From: Rhinopithecus roxellana
Lineage: Eukaryota; Chordata; Mammalia; Primates; Cercopithecidae
Direction: 5' to 3'
Length of the DNA stretch: 64,000 nt
Assembly (NCBI RefSeq): GCF_007565055.1
Contig: NC_044557.1
Span: 69,011,095-69,075,094 of the forward strand
Shown here: positions 1 to 12,619 of the stretch, in pieces
How the letters are laid out: the number at the start of each line of letters is the position of its first letter
How positions within the stretch are numbered: position 1 is the stretch's first letter
Translations under genes and position numbers: made by a program
The notes under the pieces: generated by a model
Told to the model about the DNA's origin: nothing
Database searches by the model: none
Seen by the model: the letters and a program-made list of their open reading frames with translations, nothing else

Positions 1-763
1 CAAGGATGTCAAATCTATAAGTGTTTTTGAGAATGTGGAAAATAGAGGAAGTTTTTGGCTTTGGTATATAGTAGTACCATTCATACAAATAGGGAATCTT
101 ATAGGAAGGTCAGGTTTGGACGTGAAGATAATGTGATCAGTATCTTTAAACTCAATGAGCTCCAAGGATGTATGGAACATTCAAATGGGAATATGTAATA
201 GTCAGCTGGATATACATATCTGGAACTTAGAGAAGAAGTTGTGGCTACAGATGATTGATTTGGCATTCATCAGCAGAGGGTGTTGAAAATCACAAAATCT
301 GAGAATTTTACATTTAGTTTTGCATATATTTAATTGCCACTTGTAGTGTAAATAGTATGAAAATTCAGTTGAAGTATGAATTTCTAGGCCTGTCACCAGA
401 TTATTTCCTTCCATAGTCTGTCTTGGCCATAACAAATTTCTTTTATCTGTACTGTTGAAACTGAGCTTCATAAATCCTTCATCTCTCAGACCACATTTTC
501 CAAAGGAGAGCTCCAAAGATGGAAAAGTATATTGGATGGATACTAGTTTAACCTATTATAACATGGCATTCAAAAAATGTGTTTTTGTTGATACATGTAA
601 CTTTTTGGTAGTAGTAGTTTTTATAAATTCTTTGAATGAGATAAAATACCACTTGCTTGGTGCTCACAAGTTGAGTTCCTTTTCATTGGTTTTCTGACTT
701 TTATGATGTAGAGAAAATGACCAATTGCACAAATGATTCTTCATGTTGATTCTGTGTCAAATT
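1..763. other. Unassigned AT-rich sequence outside the left inverted-repeat arm
   Basis: Both strands were read and nothing was recognised. Open frames here are short and show no motif. The stretch ends where the left arm of the large inverted repeat begins. Confidence 0.5.
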
Positions 764-1319
764 TTTGGACCCAAAATTTTACTGAGATGTAAAAATTGGG
801 TATGAGGAGTGAATGAAAAATACCTGTATTCTCTCACGAGTAGTGTTCCTGGAGCACGTCACAATCAACTTCTTGCACACTAACCTATATCCCCAAATCT
901 GTTTCATGGGGAACCCTATTTAAATCATTAGTAATTCTGTCTTTATCATCTAATTCTAGAAAATTGTCAGTATCTTAAAGACACAGAATATCTTATTCAT
1001 ATTTATATTTCAAGGGCAGTAGTTATTCAGTAAGTGTTTCCATATCTTACCTTTGTGAGAATTTTCATATAAATCTTAGCAAAGCACACATTTTCCTTCT
1101 CCATGGGCGGTAGGTAACACACATCCATAAACTGCCTCTTCCCCCTCATCCTCATCTAAAAGCTCTTCAGTATAGCCTCTGTGCTCAGGAACGTGGAATT
1201 CCAAACCCAAGGGGGCCTTCTTGAAACAAAATGCCACTCCTTTTTATACTGCATGTTTTCAATTACTAGGTTTTCAGCAAAATTAAGCAATAACCGTAGG
1301 TCACATTCGTCTTGTGTTG

Positions 1320-1556
1320 GCAGTATAGCTTAGTGATTGAATACAGGATTTCAGTGTCGGACACACCAGAGTTGAAATCTTACTCCACCACTTTCTAGGC
1401 ATGTGGCCTTTCTAAATTTCACTGTCTACATCTTTTGAATGGGGCTAATGATAGTACCTACCTCATTGGGCTGCTGGAAGAATTAAAGGAGAAAGTGTGC
1501 GCAAAACACCACATACACAGTAAACACAGAAAACATGTTAGCTATTGTTTATGGTT
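1320..1556 (+). repeat. MIR SINE fragment
   Basis: It begins with a CAGTATAGCTTAGTGATTGA block like the MIR start, followed by a GTTGAAATCTTACTCCACCAC core and ATAGTACCTACCTCATTGGG, the diagnostic MIR tail region. It lies inside the left arm, so the same MIR recurs inverted at 5478-5714. Confidence 0.8.
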
Positions 1557-1573
1557 ATTTCATTAATATTTTA

Positions 1574-1708
1574 TTCTCTTAAATTTATTTTCAGAAAGAT
1601 CAAAATACTTTCTAATTTTCCACATAATTTTTTTGTCCTATGAGTTATTTAAAAATATGTTGCTTAATTTCCAAATATTTATGGATTCCCAAATTTCCTT
1701 CTGTTGTT
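1574..1708 (-). mobile_element. L1 ORF2 fragment cut at the arm boundary
   Basis: On the reverse strand this matches the L1 ORF2 stretch around GGAAATTAAACAACA. The match stops at 1708, where the inverted-repeat arm ends. The mirror copy at 5140-5460 continues well past the equivalent point, so this copy is the truncated one. Confidence 0.7.
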
Positions 1709-2734
1709 TTTCCTGGTAGCCCCAAATGAAGCTAAGATACTACCAATTGTACATCCAGTGTGATAGAGGTGGAAAATCAGCTCTTGTCCTGCCAGGAACT
1801 ATCCACAGGCACAGGTCCTATGTACAAAATAACCTATCATTTCCCAATATCAATCCATCTATTCTTCTTGCTGCTAGTACTATGGAATATGAGAGTGGCT
1901 CATAGGGTGCTATTAACTACTCCAGTTCTTCTGCAGTTATGGCCCTAGGCCTACTGTTACTCTTGTAGGACACTGGCACTTCTAAAAGATTCAGTAGATT
2001 GGTGCAGACAACAATCAGCCAGTGCTTCCAGTCAAGTGCATTAATTGATGAGTCTCAGCTCAAACTGTCCACTTATCATGAAAGGTCACCAACAGGTTTA
2101 TCCAAAACTGTCCAAGATCTGAACACTTGTTTCTGTATTACCACCACAATCCATTGAACCACAGTCGGTAGTCTACTATTTTCTATTTGTCTGATGCTCA
2201 ATTTGAAGTGGTATATACCATGTCTTAGTTTTCTGTAGCACACCTGAGATGAGATTAGAGCAACACTAAATAAATAATTTGACTCACATATACCCTTGAC
2301 TCATCTAATCCAAATCAAACAAAGAATATGGGGAAAACATAAAAGATTTTTCCCTCTCTTCCATATCCCAGTTTCCTTTCTTCTTCTCCAATGACAGCAG
2401 AAATACTTAACCTTTCAACAGAGACAACAGAAGATTATGAATCGATGAAGGCAACTAAAATAGAATGCAATCCAACAAAATTCAAATCCTGCATATTTTA
2501 GATAGATAGCTAGATAGTAGCTGGAAATGTCATATGTTAGCCCATTACATTGTTTGTCTAGCCCATTAACATGTTAGCCCATTAACATGTTTGTACAATT
2601 TTGTCAAATACAGATATGTTGGTTTCAGATTATCTTTATAATTTTTGAAAAATCTTTAAAAGTTCAACATACAACTTTAGGATGAAATTCTAATGGGATA
2701 TATTTTGAATGAGTTTTTCCTTGCCTATTGCTCT
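1709..2734. other. Unassigned spacer sequence of the inverted repeat
   Basis: No family was recognised. A small local triplication of a TAGCCCATTA-type unit lies at about 2536-2594. Otherwise it is simple AT-rich sequence. Confidence 0.4.
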
Positions 2735-3150
2735 TCTCCCTACCCATTCTGCTCTAGGGACACCATCTTTCTTGATGCTTTCAAAGAAATCAGGAACAAT
2801 TCTGCCTTAAAATTTGACCATTCCCTCTGCCTAGAACACTGTTCCCCAGATAATACATAACTCACACCTCACTTCCTTCACTTCTCTGCTCAAATGTCAT
2901 TATAAAGCTCACCTTGACCAGCCTATTAAAATTGGAACCTGCCACTCCAGACAACACCCCAATCCTCCTTTCCATAACACGTCATATTCTAATGCATTTT
3001 ATAATTTGCTTACTCATTATCTTTACTGCTTGAATACCAATGCAAGAAAGTGAGATCTACAAGATGAATATCTTTATTTACCATCTTATCTGAATTGTCT
3101 GAAATAGTGTTTATCACAGAGTAGGTGCTCAAAAATTATTTGTTAATCAA
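2735..3150 (+). mobile_element. L2 LINE, 3' part
   Basis: It follows the L2 3' consensus: CCCTCTGCCTAGAACACTGTT, CTGCTCAAATGTCAT, then the terminal GAGTAGGTGCTCAAAAATTA. It is old and diverged and lies in the spacer of the inverted repeat. Confidence 0.75.
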
Positions 3151-3257
3151 CCATTCAACCCTGTTTTCTAAAACAAATCTTTGTCAATATTTTTATGAAT
3201 ATTAAGTAAACTAATTACAATCTTTATTTTTGCACATGTATATATGTGTTTTATGTC

Positions 3258-3356
3258 TATCTACCAATCATCTATGTATGTATGTATCTATTATGTATGC
3301 ATATACTAATGATCTATCTATCTATCTATCTACATACCTATCTATCTATCTACAAT
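3258..3356 (+). repeat. TCTA/TGTA tetranucleotide microsatellite
   Basis: ATGT units are followed by runs of (ATCT)n broken by TACATACC. The interruptions suggest an old, partly decayed microsatellite. Confidence 0.85.
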
Positions 3357-5139
3357 CTTTGACTGGCAGGTGCAAGCAGCTGAACCCACAATTCCTCTAT
3401 TCCCCACTTGATCTCCTCCCTCATCTTCTACTCCTGGGCAAGGCATGTTCACCTTCATGAAAAGTAGTGCTAGCTTCACTTGCAGGTCACCCACATCATC
3501 AAAGTTGGAAGCATGTGGTTTGAGAGATAAACATGATTCTAGTCTGTTTTCATGGGTTCCAGTTCATCCTTCAGTTTCCAGTTTGCAACTGCTGTTTCTC
3601 ACTTTATGCCTGTCTTCATAAACTCTTTAACCAGTTCCCACAGTTCCATAAGGTTGAATCCTTACAAACAATCACTTAGTATCTATTACTCTTAGTGGTT
3701 CTGCTTCTCAGAGAAAAAAAGAGAGATAGAGCTATTCCAACTAATGCCTAATAAGTACATGTCTTGTTAAGCATTTCACATATATTGTATCACTTAACAC
3801 CCACAGAAAATTTCTGTGGTATGCGTAGAAGACATTTGTCCAGTATTTGTTTCTTTGGCTGTGCTTATCTATGCATGAGGGTATCATATGAATTGTAAAG
3901 ACCAGACATTTACTCTTCCTTGACACATGTAGGCATGGGAGTGTAATCAAGGCTTGACTATTTGATGCTCCTGCCTAGATATTCAGCTTTAGACTGTGTG
4001 ATCAAAGCAGACATCGCTTAGAGTTATACAAAGGGCCAAAGGGGCGCCCTAACTCAGACATGTCCATGTATGACTTGTGTTTCCTCCCTCAAGTGTAACA
4101 TGGCTCCAGCCCATTTTCCAGGCCCAAATCACCAGACTTCTCACAAATCCTGTGAATTCTTCTTCCAATACATTCCTTTTTTTTTTTTTCCTTTGCCTAA
4201 TCTTGCAACAAAAAACCCTGACTACTAAACAGGTATAATTTTTATCTGTATTTTACAGATTAGGAAAATTAAAGGTCAGAGAAGAGACATGCAGTTCTGT
4301 CTAGATTCAAAGCTGATGATTTTAACCAATATTCTATGACATCTCCTTTATTTACTTATTTATTGCTTGATGCTTTTTGTCACTAGATTTACTTTTTACT
4401 GGCTCTGTATTGAAAAGCAAAATGTCAATACAAAAAGCTACATGTAAATACAATAATTGACAACCTTCCCCCGTAAATATTTGGAAACGAGTATTCCCTG
4501 ACATTAAATATTCTCAATACTTCTGATCTGGTTTAAATTTGTTGATGACAATTATGTTATGTCATATTCAATGCATGCATAAATTTGGATTTTACAACAT
4601 AGAAAATAAATCAGCCAAATACATCTATGACAAATTAGTTCTCAGTTCTCAATATAACTTTTCAAAAACTATGACCAGCTTCTGCTGTATCACACAAGAG
4701 GGAGCACACTGCCAGAAAAAGACTCTGCTTCTGCTCGTTCCCTCGCTCTCTCTCTCCCTCCCTCCCTCTATTTGTAGCCCTAGATAAAACTGAGTGACTT
4801 GGGGTCACAGGTGATGTGTTCATCTCCAATCTCTGCATAAGGTCATGGCTTTGGAAAGGAAGAAAGAGAACCAGGTGAACATGTGGATGGTGCTGAAGTA
4901 CACAATTTGTTCTCAGACCATAGCTTATCATGTAAGAACAATGAGCTCCTGGCAATGGATTCAGTGCCTCATATGAAGAGCAGGAAGGATACTTCTGACA
5001 CCAGGATAGCTGAGTTGACCAAGATGGCCTTTATCAGAAGGGGGAAAAAGAAAAAAGTTCACTGATAATATGCCCAAATTGCTATTATGTAGGCCAAAAT
5101 CTGTTAAAGAAGTGAAATAGTGTTACAAAATCTGTTGAA
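3357..5139. other. Mostly unassigned spacer, with one MIR remnant
   Basis: The only recognisable part is a minus-strand MIR piece at about 4235-4345, seen as ATTTTACAGATTAGGAAAAT, the reverse of the MIR stretch reading TTTCCTCATCTGTAAAAT. A pyrimidine-rich CTCTCTCCCTCC tract lies near 4745-4770. No credible exon was seen. Confidence 0.45.
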
Positions 5140-5460
5140 GGAAGTACACATTCGTTTTCAAAACAATAATGCAGAAAAATAGCTAGAGAAATATTTAGAT
5201 ATTATATATCTTATGCTAAATTTACGAAGAATGATTTAGACCACACAATGAGTCTTAATATACACACGAGTATTGAAATCATACAAAGGACGTTCTCTGA
5301 CCATAGTGAAGTTAAGTTAGAAATCAACAACAGAAGGAAATTTGGGAATCCATAAATATTTGGAAATTAAGCAACATATTTTTAAATAACTCATAGGACA
5401 AAAAAGTTATGTGGAAAATTAGAAAGTATTTTGATCTTTCTGAAAATAAATTTAAGAGAA
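5140..5460 (+). mobile_element. L1 ORF2 fragment crossing the inner boundary of the right arm
   Basis: The fragment reads through the 5325/5326 arm boundary as one continuous L1 stretch: GTTCTCTGACCATAGTGAAG, TTAGAAATCAACAACAGAAG, ATATTTGGAAATTAAGCAAC. Because the element is uninterrupted here and cut in the left arm, the right arm is the likely source copy. Confidence 0.75.
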
Positions 5461-6270
5461 TAAAATATTAATGAAATAACCATAAACAATAGCTAACATG
5501 TTTTCTGTGTTTACTGTGTATGTGGTGTTTTGCGCACACTTTCTCCTTTAATTCTTCCAGCAGCCCAATGAGGTAGGTACTATCATTAGCCCCATTCAAA
5601 AGATGTAGACAGTGAAATTTAGAAAGGCCACATGCCTAGAAAGTGGTGGAGTAAGATTTCAACTCTGGTGTGTCCAACACTGAAATCCTGTATTCAATCA
5701 CTAAGCTATACTGCCAACACAAGACGAATGTGACCTACGGTTATTGCTTAATTTTGCTGAAAACCTAGTAATTGAAAACATGCAGTATAAAAAGGAGTGG
5801 CATTTTGTTTCAAGAAGGCCCCCTTGGGTTTGGAATTCCACGTTCCTGAGCACAGAGGCTATACTGAAGAGCTTTTAGATGAGGATGAGGGGGAAGAGGC
5901 AGTTTATGGATGTGTGTTACCTACCGCCCATGGAGAAGGAAAATGTGTGCTTTGCTAAGATTTATATGAAAATTCTCACAAAGGTAAGATATGGAAACAC
6001 TTACTGAATAACTACTGCCCTTGAAATATAAATATGAATAAGATATTCTGTGTCTTTAAGATACTGACAATTTTCTAGAATTAGATGATAAAGACAGAAT
6101 TACTAATGATTTAAATAGGGTTCCCCATGAAACAGATTTGGGGATATAGGTTAGTGTGCAAGAAGTTGATTGTGACGTGCTCCAGGAACACTACTCGTGA
6201 GAGAATACAGGTATTTTTCATTCACTCCTCATACCCAATTTTTACATCTCAGTAAAATTTTGGGTCCAAA
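5326..6270 (-). repeat. Right arm of the large inverted repeat (945 bp)
   Basis: This is the reverse complement of 764-1708, with two mismatches over 945 bp and no net indel. It includes a minus-strand MIR at 5478-5714 and the 3' part of the L1 fragment that starts at about 5140. The L1 is continuous across the inner edge, so this arm is probably the original and the left arm the inverted copy. Confidence 0.93.
5478..5714 (-). repeat. MIR SINE fragment (mirror of 1320-1556)
   Basis: It is the same MIR as in the left arm in the opposite orientation, with a single difference at 5676. Confidence 0.8.
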
Positions 6271-6429
6271 TGTCCCTTGATCTAAGTTCACATAACATTT
6301 TTTGCCCCTGGCTAGGAAACAGAATGAGGATTCATTGATATATTTATCTTAAAAATACTGGGTATCTACCAAATATCAGACTCTGTGCTCTCTACTCTGA
6401 TTAATCTCTGTGTCTATTGTTTTACTAAT

Positions 6430-9400
6430 ACCACGTTGTTTTGACTACTTTAGTTTTATAATAAGCCTCAAAATTAGTAGTACAGTCCTCCAATTCTATT
6501 CTTCTTCAGTATTGTGTTGCCTATTTTAGGCCTTTTGAGTTTTCAAATAATTTTAGAATCAGCTTGTCAAGATCTACAAAATAGCTTTCTTGGTTTGTAT
6601 TGGGATTGTGATGAATCTGTAAGTCAATTTGAGAAGAATTGGTATCTTAGCGATATTGAGTCTTCTAGTCTATGAAGATGGACTGTCTTATTTGATTTGC
6701 TTGATTAATTTATTGATTTATGTCATCAATATTTAGTAGTTTCCTCTACATATTCCATACATGTCTTACTACGTTTATACCTAAGTATTTCAATTTTTTG
6801 GTACTATTGTTAATGGAATTGTTTTTGAGTTTACATTTCAATTGTTCATTGATGATTTATAGAAAAGTAAATAATTTTTGCATGTTGACTTTATATCTTG
6901 CAATCTTGAAATATTCACTTATTAGTTCCAGGAGTTTTTTTTTTTTTTTTTTTTTTTTTTGTAGATTAGGTGGGATTTTCTACACAGACAATCGTAATCT
7001 GAAAATAAAACTATTTTAGTTTTTCTTTTACTATTTTTATGCCTTTTATTTCTATTTCTTGTCTTATTACAGTACCTAAAAATTCTAGTACAATACTGAT
7101 AGAAATGGTGAGAGAGAACATTCTTGCCTTGTTTCTAATCTTAGGGAAAAATCATCTTGTTCACAGCATTACCTATGATAATAGCTGCAGGGTTTGTTGT
7201 TTATGGTTTTTTTTTCCTGAGGAAGCTCCCCTCTGCTTCTAGTTTGATAAGAATATTTTTCATGAATGGGTGTTGGGTATTTTAAAATGTGTTTTCTGAA
7301 TAAATTGATATAATTATATAATTTATCTTTCTTAGCCTGTAGATATGGTAAATTACATTGATTGATTTTCAAATGTCACACCAGCCTTGCACATCTGGAA
7401 TAAATCCAACTTGCTTGTGTTGTCTACTTCTCCTTATAAATTCTGTAAGACTCTTCACTTAGGTGGATAAAGCTTCTCTTTATAAATTGTTGAATTAAAT
7501 TTGTGAGTATTTTTTGAAGATTTTTGCATCTATATTGGTGAGAAATATTGGTCTGTACTTATCTTTTGCTTACCTGGTTTTGATATTAAGATAATGATTA
7601 TCTGTCAGAATGAGTTAGGAAGTATTCCTTCTGCTTCTATTTTCTGGAAGAGTTTGTGAAGAATTTGTATTATTTCTGTTTTAAATGTTTGATAAAATTC
7701 ATCAGTGAAACCATCCGGACCTGGTGCTTCTAAGGTTATTAATTACTGATTCAATTTCTTTAATAGATATAGGGCTATTCAGGTTGTCTGTTTATTTTCT
7801 GTATATTTGGTGGTTTGTGTCTTTAAAGAAATTTGTCCAATACATCCAGTTTATCAAAAGTGTGGACATAGAGTTGTTTTTATAGATGTTTGTAATATTC
7901 CTTCATTGTTCATGATTCAGTAGTGATGATGTCTCTTTTATTTTTAATTTGTTAATTTATATCTTCTTTTTTTTGATTAGTCTAGATAGAGGTTTATCAG
8001 TTTTCTTGATTTTTTTTCAAATAACTAGGTTTTGGTTTCATTTATTTTTTTTAATTCAATTTTTATTTCTGCTCTAATTTGTTTTATTATTTCTTTTATT
8101 CTGCTTAATTTAGGCTTAATTTCTTCTCTTTCCCAGACAGAAACTTAAGTTACTGATTTTAGGTTTTTTCTTTATTTCTGATATATGCATTTAATGCTAT
8201 AAATTTTTCTTTAAGTGCTGCTTTTACCATGATCTACAAATTTTGATAACTTGTATTTTAATTTTCATTTAATTCAAAACTTTCTTTCATTTCACTTGTG
8301 AGTTCTACTTTGGCCCATGGTTTATTTAGAAATGTGTTTATTTTTCAAATATTTGAATATTTTCCAGCTATCTTTTGACTATTGATTTCTAGTTTAATTC
8401 TATCTTGTGGTCTAATAGCATTCATTGTATAATATATATAATATATATTCTTTTAAATTTGTAAATGTGTGTTTTATGGCCCTAAACTTGGTCTATTTTG
8501 GTGACTGTTTCATGTGAACTAGGGAAGAATATGTATTCTCTTATTATTGGGTGGAATATTCTATCCATTTCAGTGAGAAAAAATTGACTGATAGTGCTAG
8601 TCATGTCATCTAAATCCTTACTGATTTCTTTCTACTTGATCTATCATTTACTGGTAGAGTGGTGTTGAAATATCCAACTATAATAATAGATTTGTTCATT
8701 TCTCCTCTGAGATCTATCAGTTTTTGCCTCATACATATGGAGGCTCTGTTGTTAAATACATACACACCGATTATTGTGTTTTTAGAGAAATTGGTCCCTT
8801 TGTTGTTAAGTATTGCTTCTCTTTATTTGTGATAATTTTCCTTGTTTTGAGTTTGCTTTGCTTGAAACTTAAATAGCTACTCCAGCTTTTACTGTTATTG
8901 TTTAGTGATTTCATGGTATATCTTTATTCATTCTTTCACTTTTAACCCATCTGAATCTTTATATTTAAATTGTATTTCTCATTGACAACATATAGTTGGG
9001 TCTTATTACTTTTATCCACTCTGACAATTGGCATGTTTACCAATTATTTAATTGGTATATTTGCACAATTCACACTTAATATGATTGCCGATATGGCTGA
9101 ATTAATATCTACCATGTTTATTATTCTTTCCTATTTGTTACATTTACTCTTTGTTTCTGTTTTTTTTTTCCCCTCTTTTTCTGCCTTCTCTGGTCTTTAT
9201 TGGGCATTTTACATGATTACATTTTATCTTTTCTCTTAGCAAATCAATTATACATCTTTATAGAATCCTTTTGGTAGTTATCTTAGTTTATGGTATGTAT
9301 TATACCTTCAAATACACTATGTTGCTTCATGGTACAGATAGGTACCTTAGAGTGTTCTCAGTTCTTCCTGGCTGGTCTTGCTGTCACTTATTTCACTTAT

Positions 9401-10990
9401 CCTTATACTATAATCATACAGTAGGATGCTACTATTATAATTTTAATAGTTGGTGGGTAATTTTGCTTGATACGGAATTTTAGGTTGATGATTTTTTTCT
9501 TTCAACACTTTAAATATTTCACTCTACTCTTTTCTTATTTGCGTGGTTTCTGATAAGAAATTTTTTGTACTTCTTATGCTCATTTCTCTACAGATAAAGT
9601 GTTCTTTTCCCTTCAGCTTCTTATAAGATTTTCTTTTCGTCTTTGGTTTTCTGTAGCTTGAATATGATATGCCTAGGTGTGTGTGTATGTGTGTGTGTGA
9701 TTCTTTTCACAACCTTTTTGTGCCTATAGTGAATGCATTGAAGGCATTCTTCATCTGTTACATTTTTAATTTCTAGTGTTTCTTTTTGATTTTTTCTTAG
9801 AATTTTCATTTCTGATTACATTTCATCTTTTCTTGCATGTTATCTGCTTTTCCCATTAAAGTCCTTAGCATATTAATTGTAGTTATTTTAAAATTTCATT
9901 CTGATGAGTCCAACATGTGTATCATGCTTGCATCTGGTTGTGATAGTGATTGCTTTGTTTCTTCAAAGTGTGGGTTTTCTGGCCATTTTTGTTGAAAATC
10001 AGTTATGTTAAAAGCCATACATGCCAGAGATAAATAAACCATTAGTGTGAGAATTTATGTTAAATGGGAGTTTATGCATAAGATTTGGGTTGTATTTAAT
10101 GTTTGCCAGAAACTTCAAATTCCTCTAGTATTTTTGTTTGACTTTGGGCTTCCCTAAGTACTCCTCCTTAGAGATTCTGGGTCTTGCAGCTCTATAAGCT
10201 AGAATTCCCTGTTATTATGCTGGGGACATGTTGGTACAATAGTAAGATTCTGGGGAGAGAGAGCATTCTATAATATTCAATTAAATCTCAGCATTTCAGT
10301 GAGCCTGTGTCTGGGGGCTGTGACTCTTACAATAGTTTCCCCAATTGTATAGCTTTTTACCTCCACTCCTACTCTTTTCTGACTGTGGTATTTGCAGCTA
10401 TTTCCTAAAAGCCCTGACCCCTGTTGACTATTTTTCTTCCCTTGTATGAGACAGAAAGGCAGCTTGAGTTGGATAAAGACTCTCCATTTAGGCGGTTAAG
10501 TCTGTGGTAATATCTTTTGCCCTATAGAGTAGGCCTTTGTTACTGTGAAGGCTCTTGATGTATTTTACAATGATTACTTTCCCCATCATCCTACCAGCAC
10601 CATGAAGTCTCTTTCTTGGAGCTTCACATTGAGAACTTGGTGGGATTCCTGCAGGTGAATCCTACAACAGTATGTAGGACCCCCTGAGACAACAGCTCTC
10701 ATAAGTTTCTCACTTTCATACTAGTCCATATTTAGCCTTCAGAAATGCATTAAAATTTCCATTCAAGTGTTTCTACCAGTTTATGATCCCAGCAGCTTCT
10801 GCTTTAGGGAAGAAGTTGTGACCCTCTGGAGGCACTTGTTTTCCATATATTGGAGTGGCAGTTTGCCTTGAGTCCTCATTTCTCTGGTGGGTCCAAGAAA
10901 AGTCACTGATTTTCAGTTGTTCAGCTTTATCTTGTTGCAAAACTGGGAGCAACAACTTCCAAGCTCTTGGACTTTGGAGCTGAATTAAAA
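6430..10990 (-). mobile_element. Old LINE-1 (L1M type), nearly colinear, antisense
   Basis: Read on the minus strand this follows L1 for about 4.5 kb, with the 3' part at the left and 5' sequence at the right. Recognisable antisense blocks include CCTTTTGAGTTTTCAAATAA, AGGTTTATCAGTTTTCTTGA, GCATTTAATGCTATAAATTT and GATTTTCTTTTCGTCTTTGG. The right end carries older 5' sequence such as GTGAGCCTGTGTCTGGGGG. The reading frames are destroyed by many stops and indels, so no ORF2 protein could be made. A 26-T run at 6935-6960 replaces a short T stretch of the consensus. It is a dead fossil; the exact subfamily needs alignment. Confidence 0.8.
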
Positions 10991-12619
10991 GTTACTTCTT
11001 CTCCTTTTTAACTTGTTTTCCAGTCTCCATATTTTATTGTTTACTCTAATTTCCATCACAACTCCCTCTTTTTTTCATTATTTTATTTTTCTATTTGAAT
11101 TTTGGGGGCTTTTAAGCATTTCCCATCAGCCAAATCTGAATTTATTGTCTTGTGCTTGGCAGGCATAATCACTGGTGCTACCTTGATGGCTTCTTCTATT
11201 TTAGGCTGCAGGGTCACCATGAGACAAATGCTACTTTTATTCATATATTAGCAACATTTGGCAGTAACAAATTTGTTTCTAGTGAAAAATGCATTGGTAA
11301 CTTACTCTAAGTTAAGGGGTGGGACACTAGATTAGAGGGTGTCATAAACCAGAAAAGAGCATTGTTATCAGAGGACCTGAAGTGTATCAGCCAGCATTTC
11401 AGATATCCTTATTTTAAATATCATGTGCTTAAATGTTTAGTGTTTGGGGGTCCTTTAGAGTATCCAGACAAATGTCATAAACGATACAGGTGGTCAACAG
11501 ACATTAGATCAGTGTACACCAAATTATTATAAAACAGGATCTCTAAACTCAATAAATGGACACAAAAGAAAACTATAACAAACACATACAGAGTCCAAAA
11601 GTGAAAAGTAAAACAACAGTGAAAACCCTACCTCAGCACATCTACCTTGGGTGTGGTTGTTACACTGTGATTTCCTTAAATAAACTTTCAGTGGTATAAA
11701 GGTTAAATAATCCTGGGAAAATAAAGCTGTTTTTTAGTTTTCTAAAGAAGACAAAGGAGACACTTTTGTTCTCATTTTGATCAGTTTGGTGGATTTAATC
11801 TAGAAGGTTACCTGCAGGGTCAAGAACAAGAATAATAGAAGTAGTGAGAGATCTTTGTTAAGATAGTGATTTTCCCCTGTGTTTTTGCTATGAGGTGACT
11901 GATTTGAGACACATGGTATAGAAAATTACAGTGTAGCTTGGGGCAAGATAAATTTTTCAAAATTTGAAAAATCATCCTACTGAATAATCCGTGCAAACAA
12001 ATGCATCACATCTTGATTTATAATAATAAAACTTGAAAGAACCCAGATAATCATCAACGGAATACTGTACTTCGCTTATTCCATGGAACACAATATAACC
12101 ATGGTATCATTTTTGCTGTATTTCGGAAAAATATCGCACTTGCTAAGATCATCAATGTTCTCCTTGCTGACAGGTCCAATGTACGGTTCTTTAGTACTCA
12201 TCCTACTGTGGAAGCTCAGTTCCCTGGGAAACAGACTTTAAATACAGATTTACGTGGATGGGAGGTTACAGAGCACCCAGGAGCAGCACCAGTGCAGGAG
12301 TGCAGGATGCAGCACTAGGCCGAGGGAGAACAAAGGCTGAAGCCCATCCTAACAGGCATCTCTGAAGCTGAGAAGACCCTTCAGGGTTGTCTTGGATTTG
12401 GGCAAGGGTTGGGACTTTCTTTGCCCTTGTTGAGCAGTCATCACATGCTGGCCATTATGCAAGGAAGGCATGACCTTAGGCAAAGTAGTTTCCTTTAGCT
12501 GAAGGCAATTCCCAGAGAAGGGTCAGCCAAGAGCTATTGGGCTCCCAGAAAATGGAGGAATGAGGGGTACAGTAGAAGGGAAATCTGGCCATATCATCTA
12601 CACCTTCTCCTTTGCTTCT
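10991..12619. other. Unassigned sequence, probably including old repeat remnants
   Basis: The part from about 12000 to 12160 faintly resembles L1 3' ORF2 sense sequence. The part from 12200 to 12600 is richer in G+C and looks like an old interspersed repeat, but I cannot name the family. No exon-like structure was seen. Confidence 0.35.

Larger units (their letters stand above)
764..1708 (+). repeat. Left arm of a large inverted repeat (945 bp)
   Basis: This arm is the reverse complement of 5326-6270. Position x pairs with position 7034-x along the whole length, so there is no net insertion or deletion. Reading line by line I found two differences: C1358 against A5676, which is a CpG-to-TpG type change, and T1628 against G5406. 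That is about 99.8% identity. The arm contains a plus-strand MIR and the cut end of an antisense L1. Pairing stops abruptly at 763/6271 and 1709/5325. The arms are not themselves a transposon of any family I recognise, so a segmental inverted duplication is the simplest reading. Confidence 0.93.

Noticed and set aside
3258..3356. Array of short repeats as a possible CRISPR or satellite array
   Set aside because: The repeat unit is four bases without spacers, so it is an ordinary microsatellite in a eukaryotic genome.
4028..4048. GGGGCGCCC patch as a CTCF site
   Set aside because: Only the GGGGCGC core fits; the first half of the CTCF consensus does not match.
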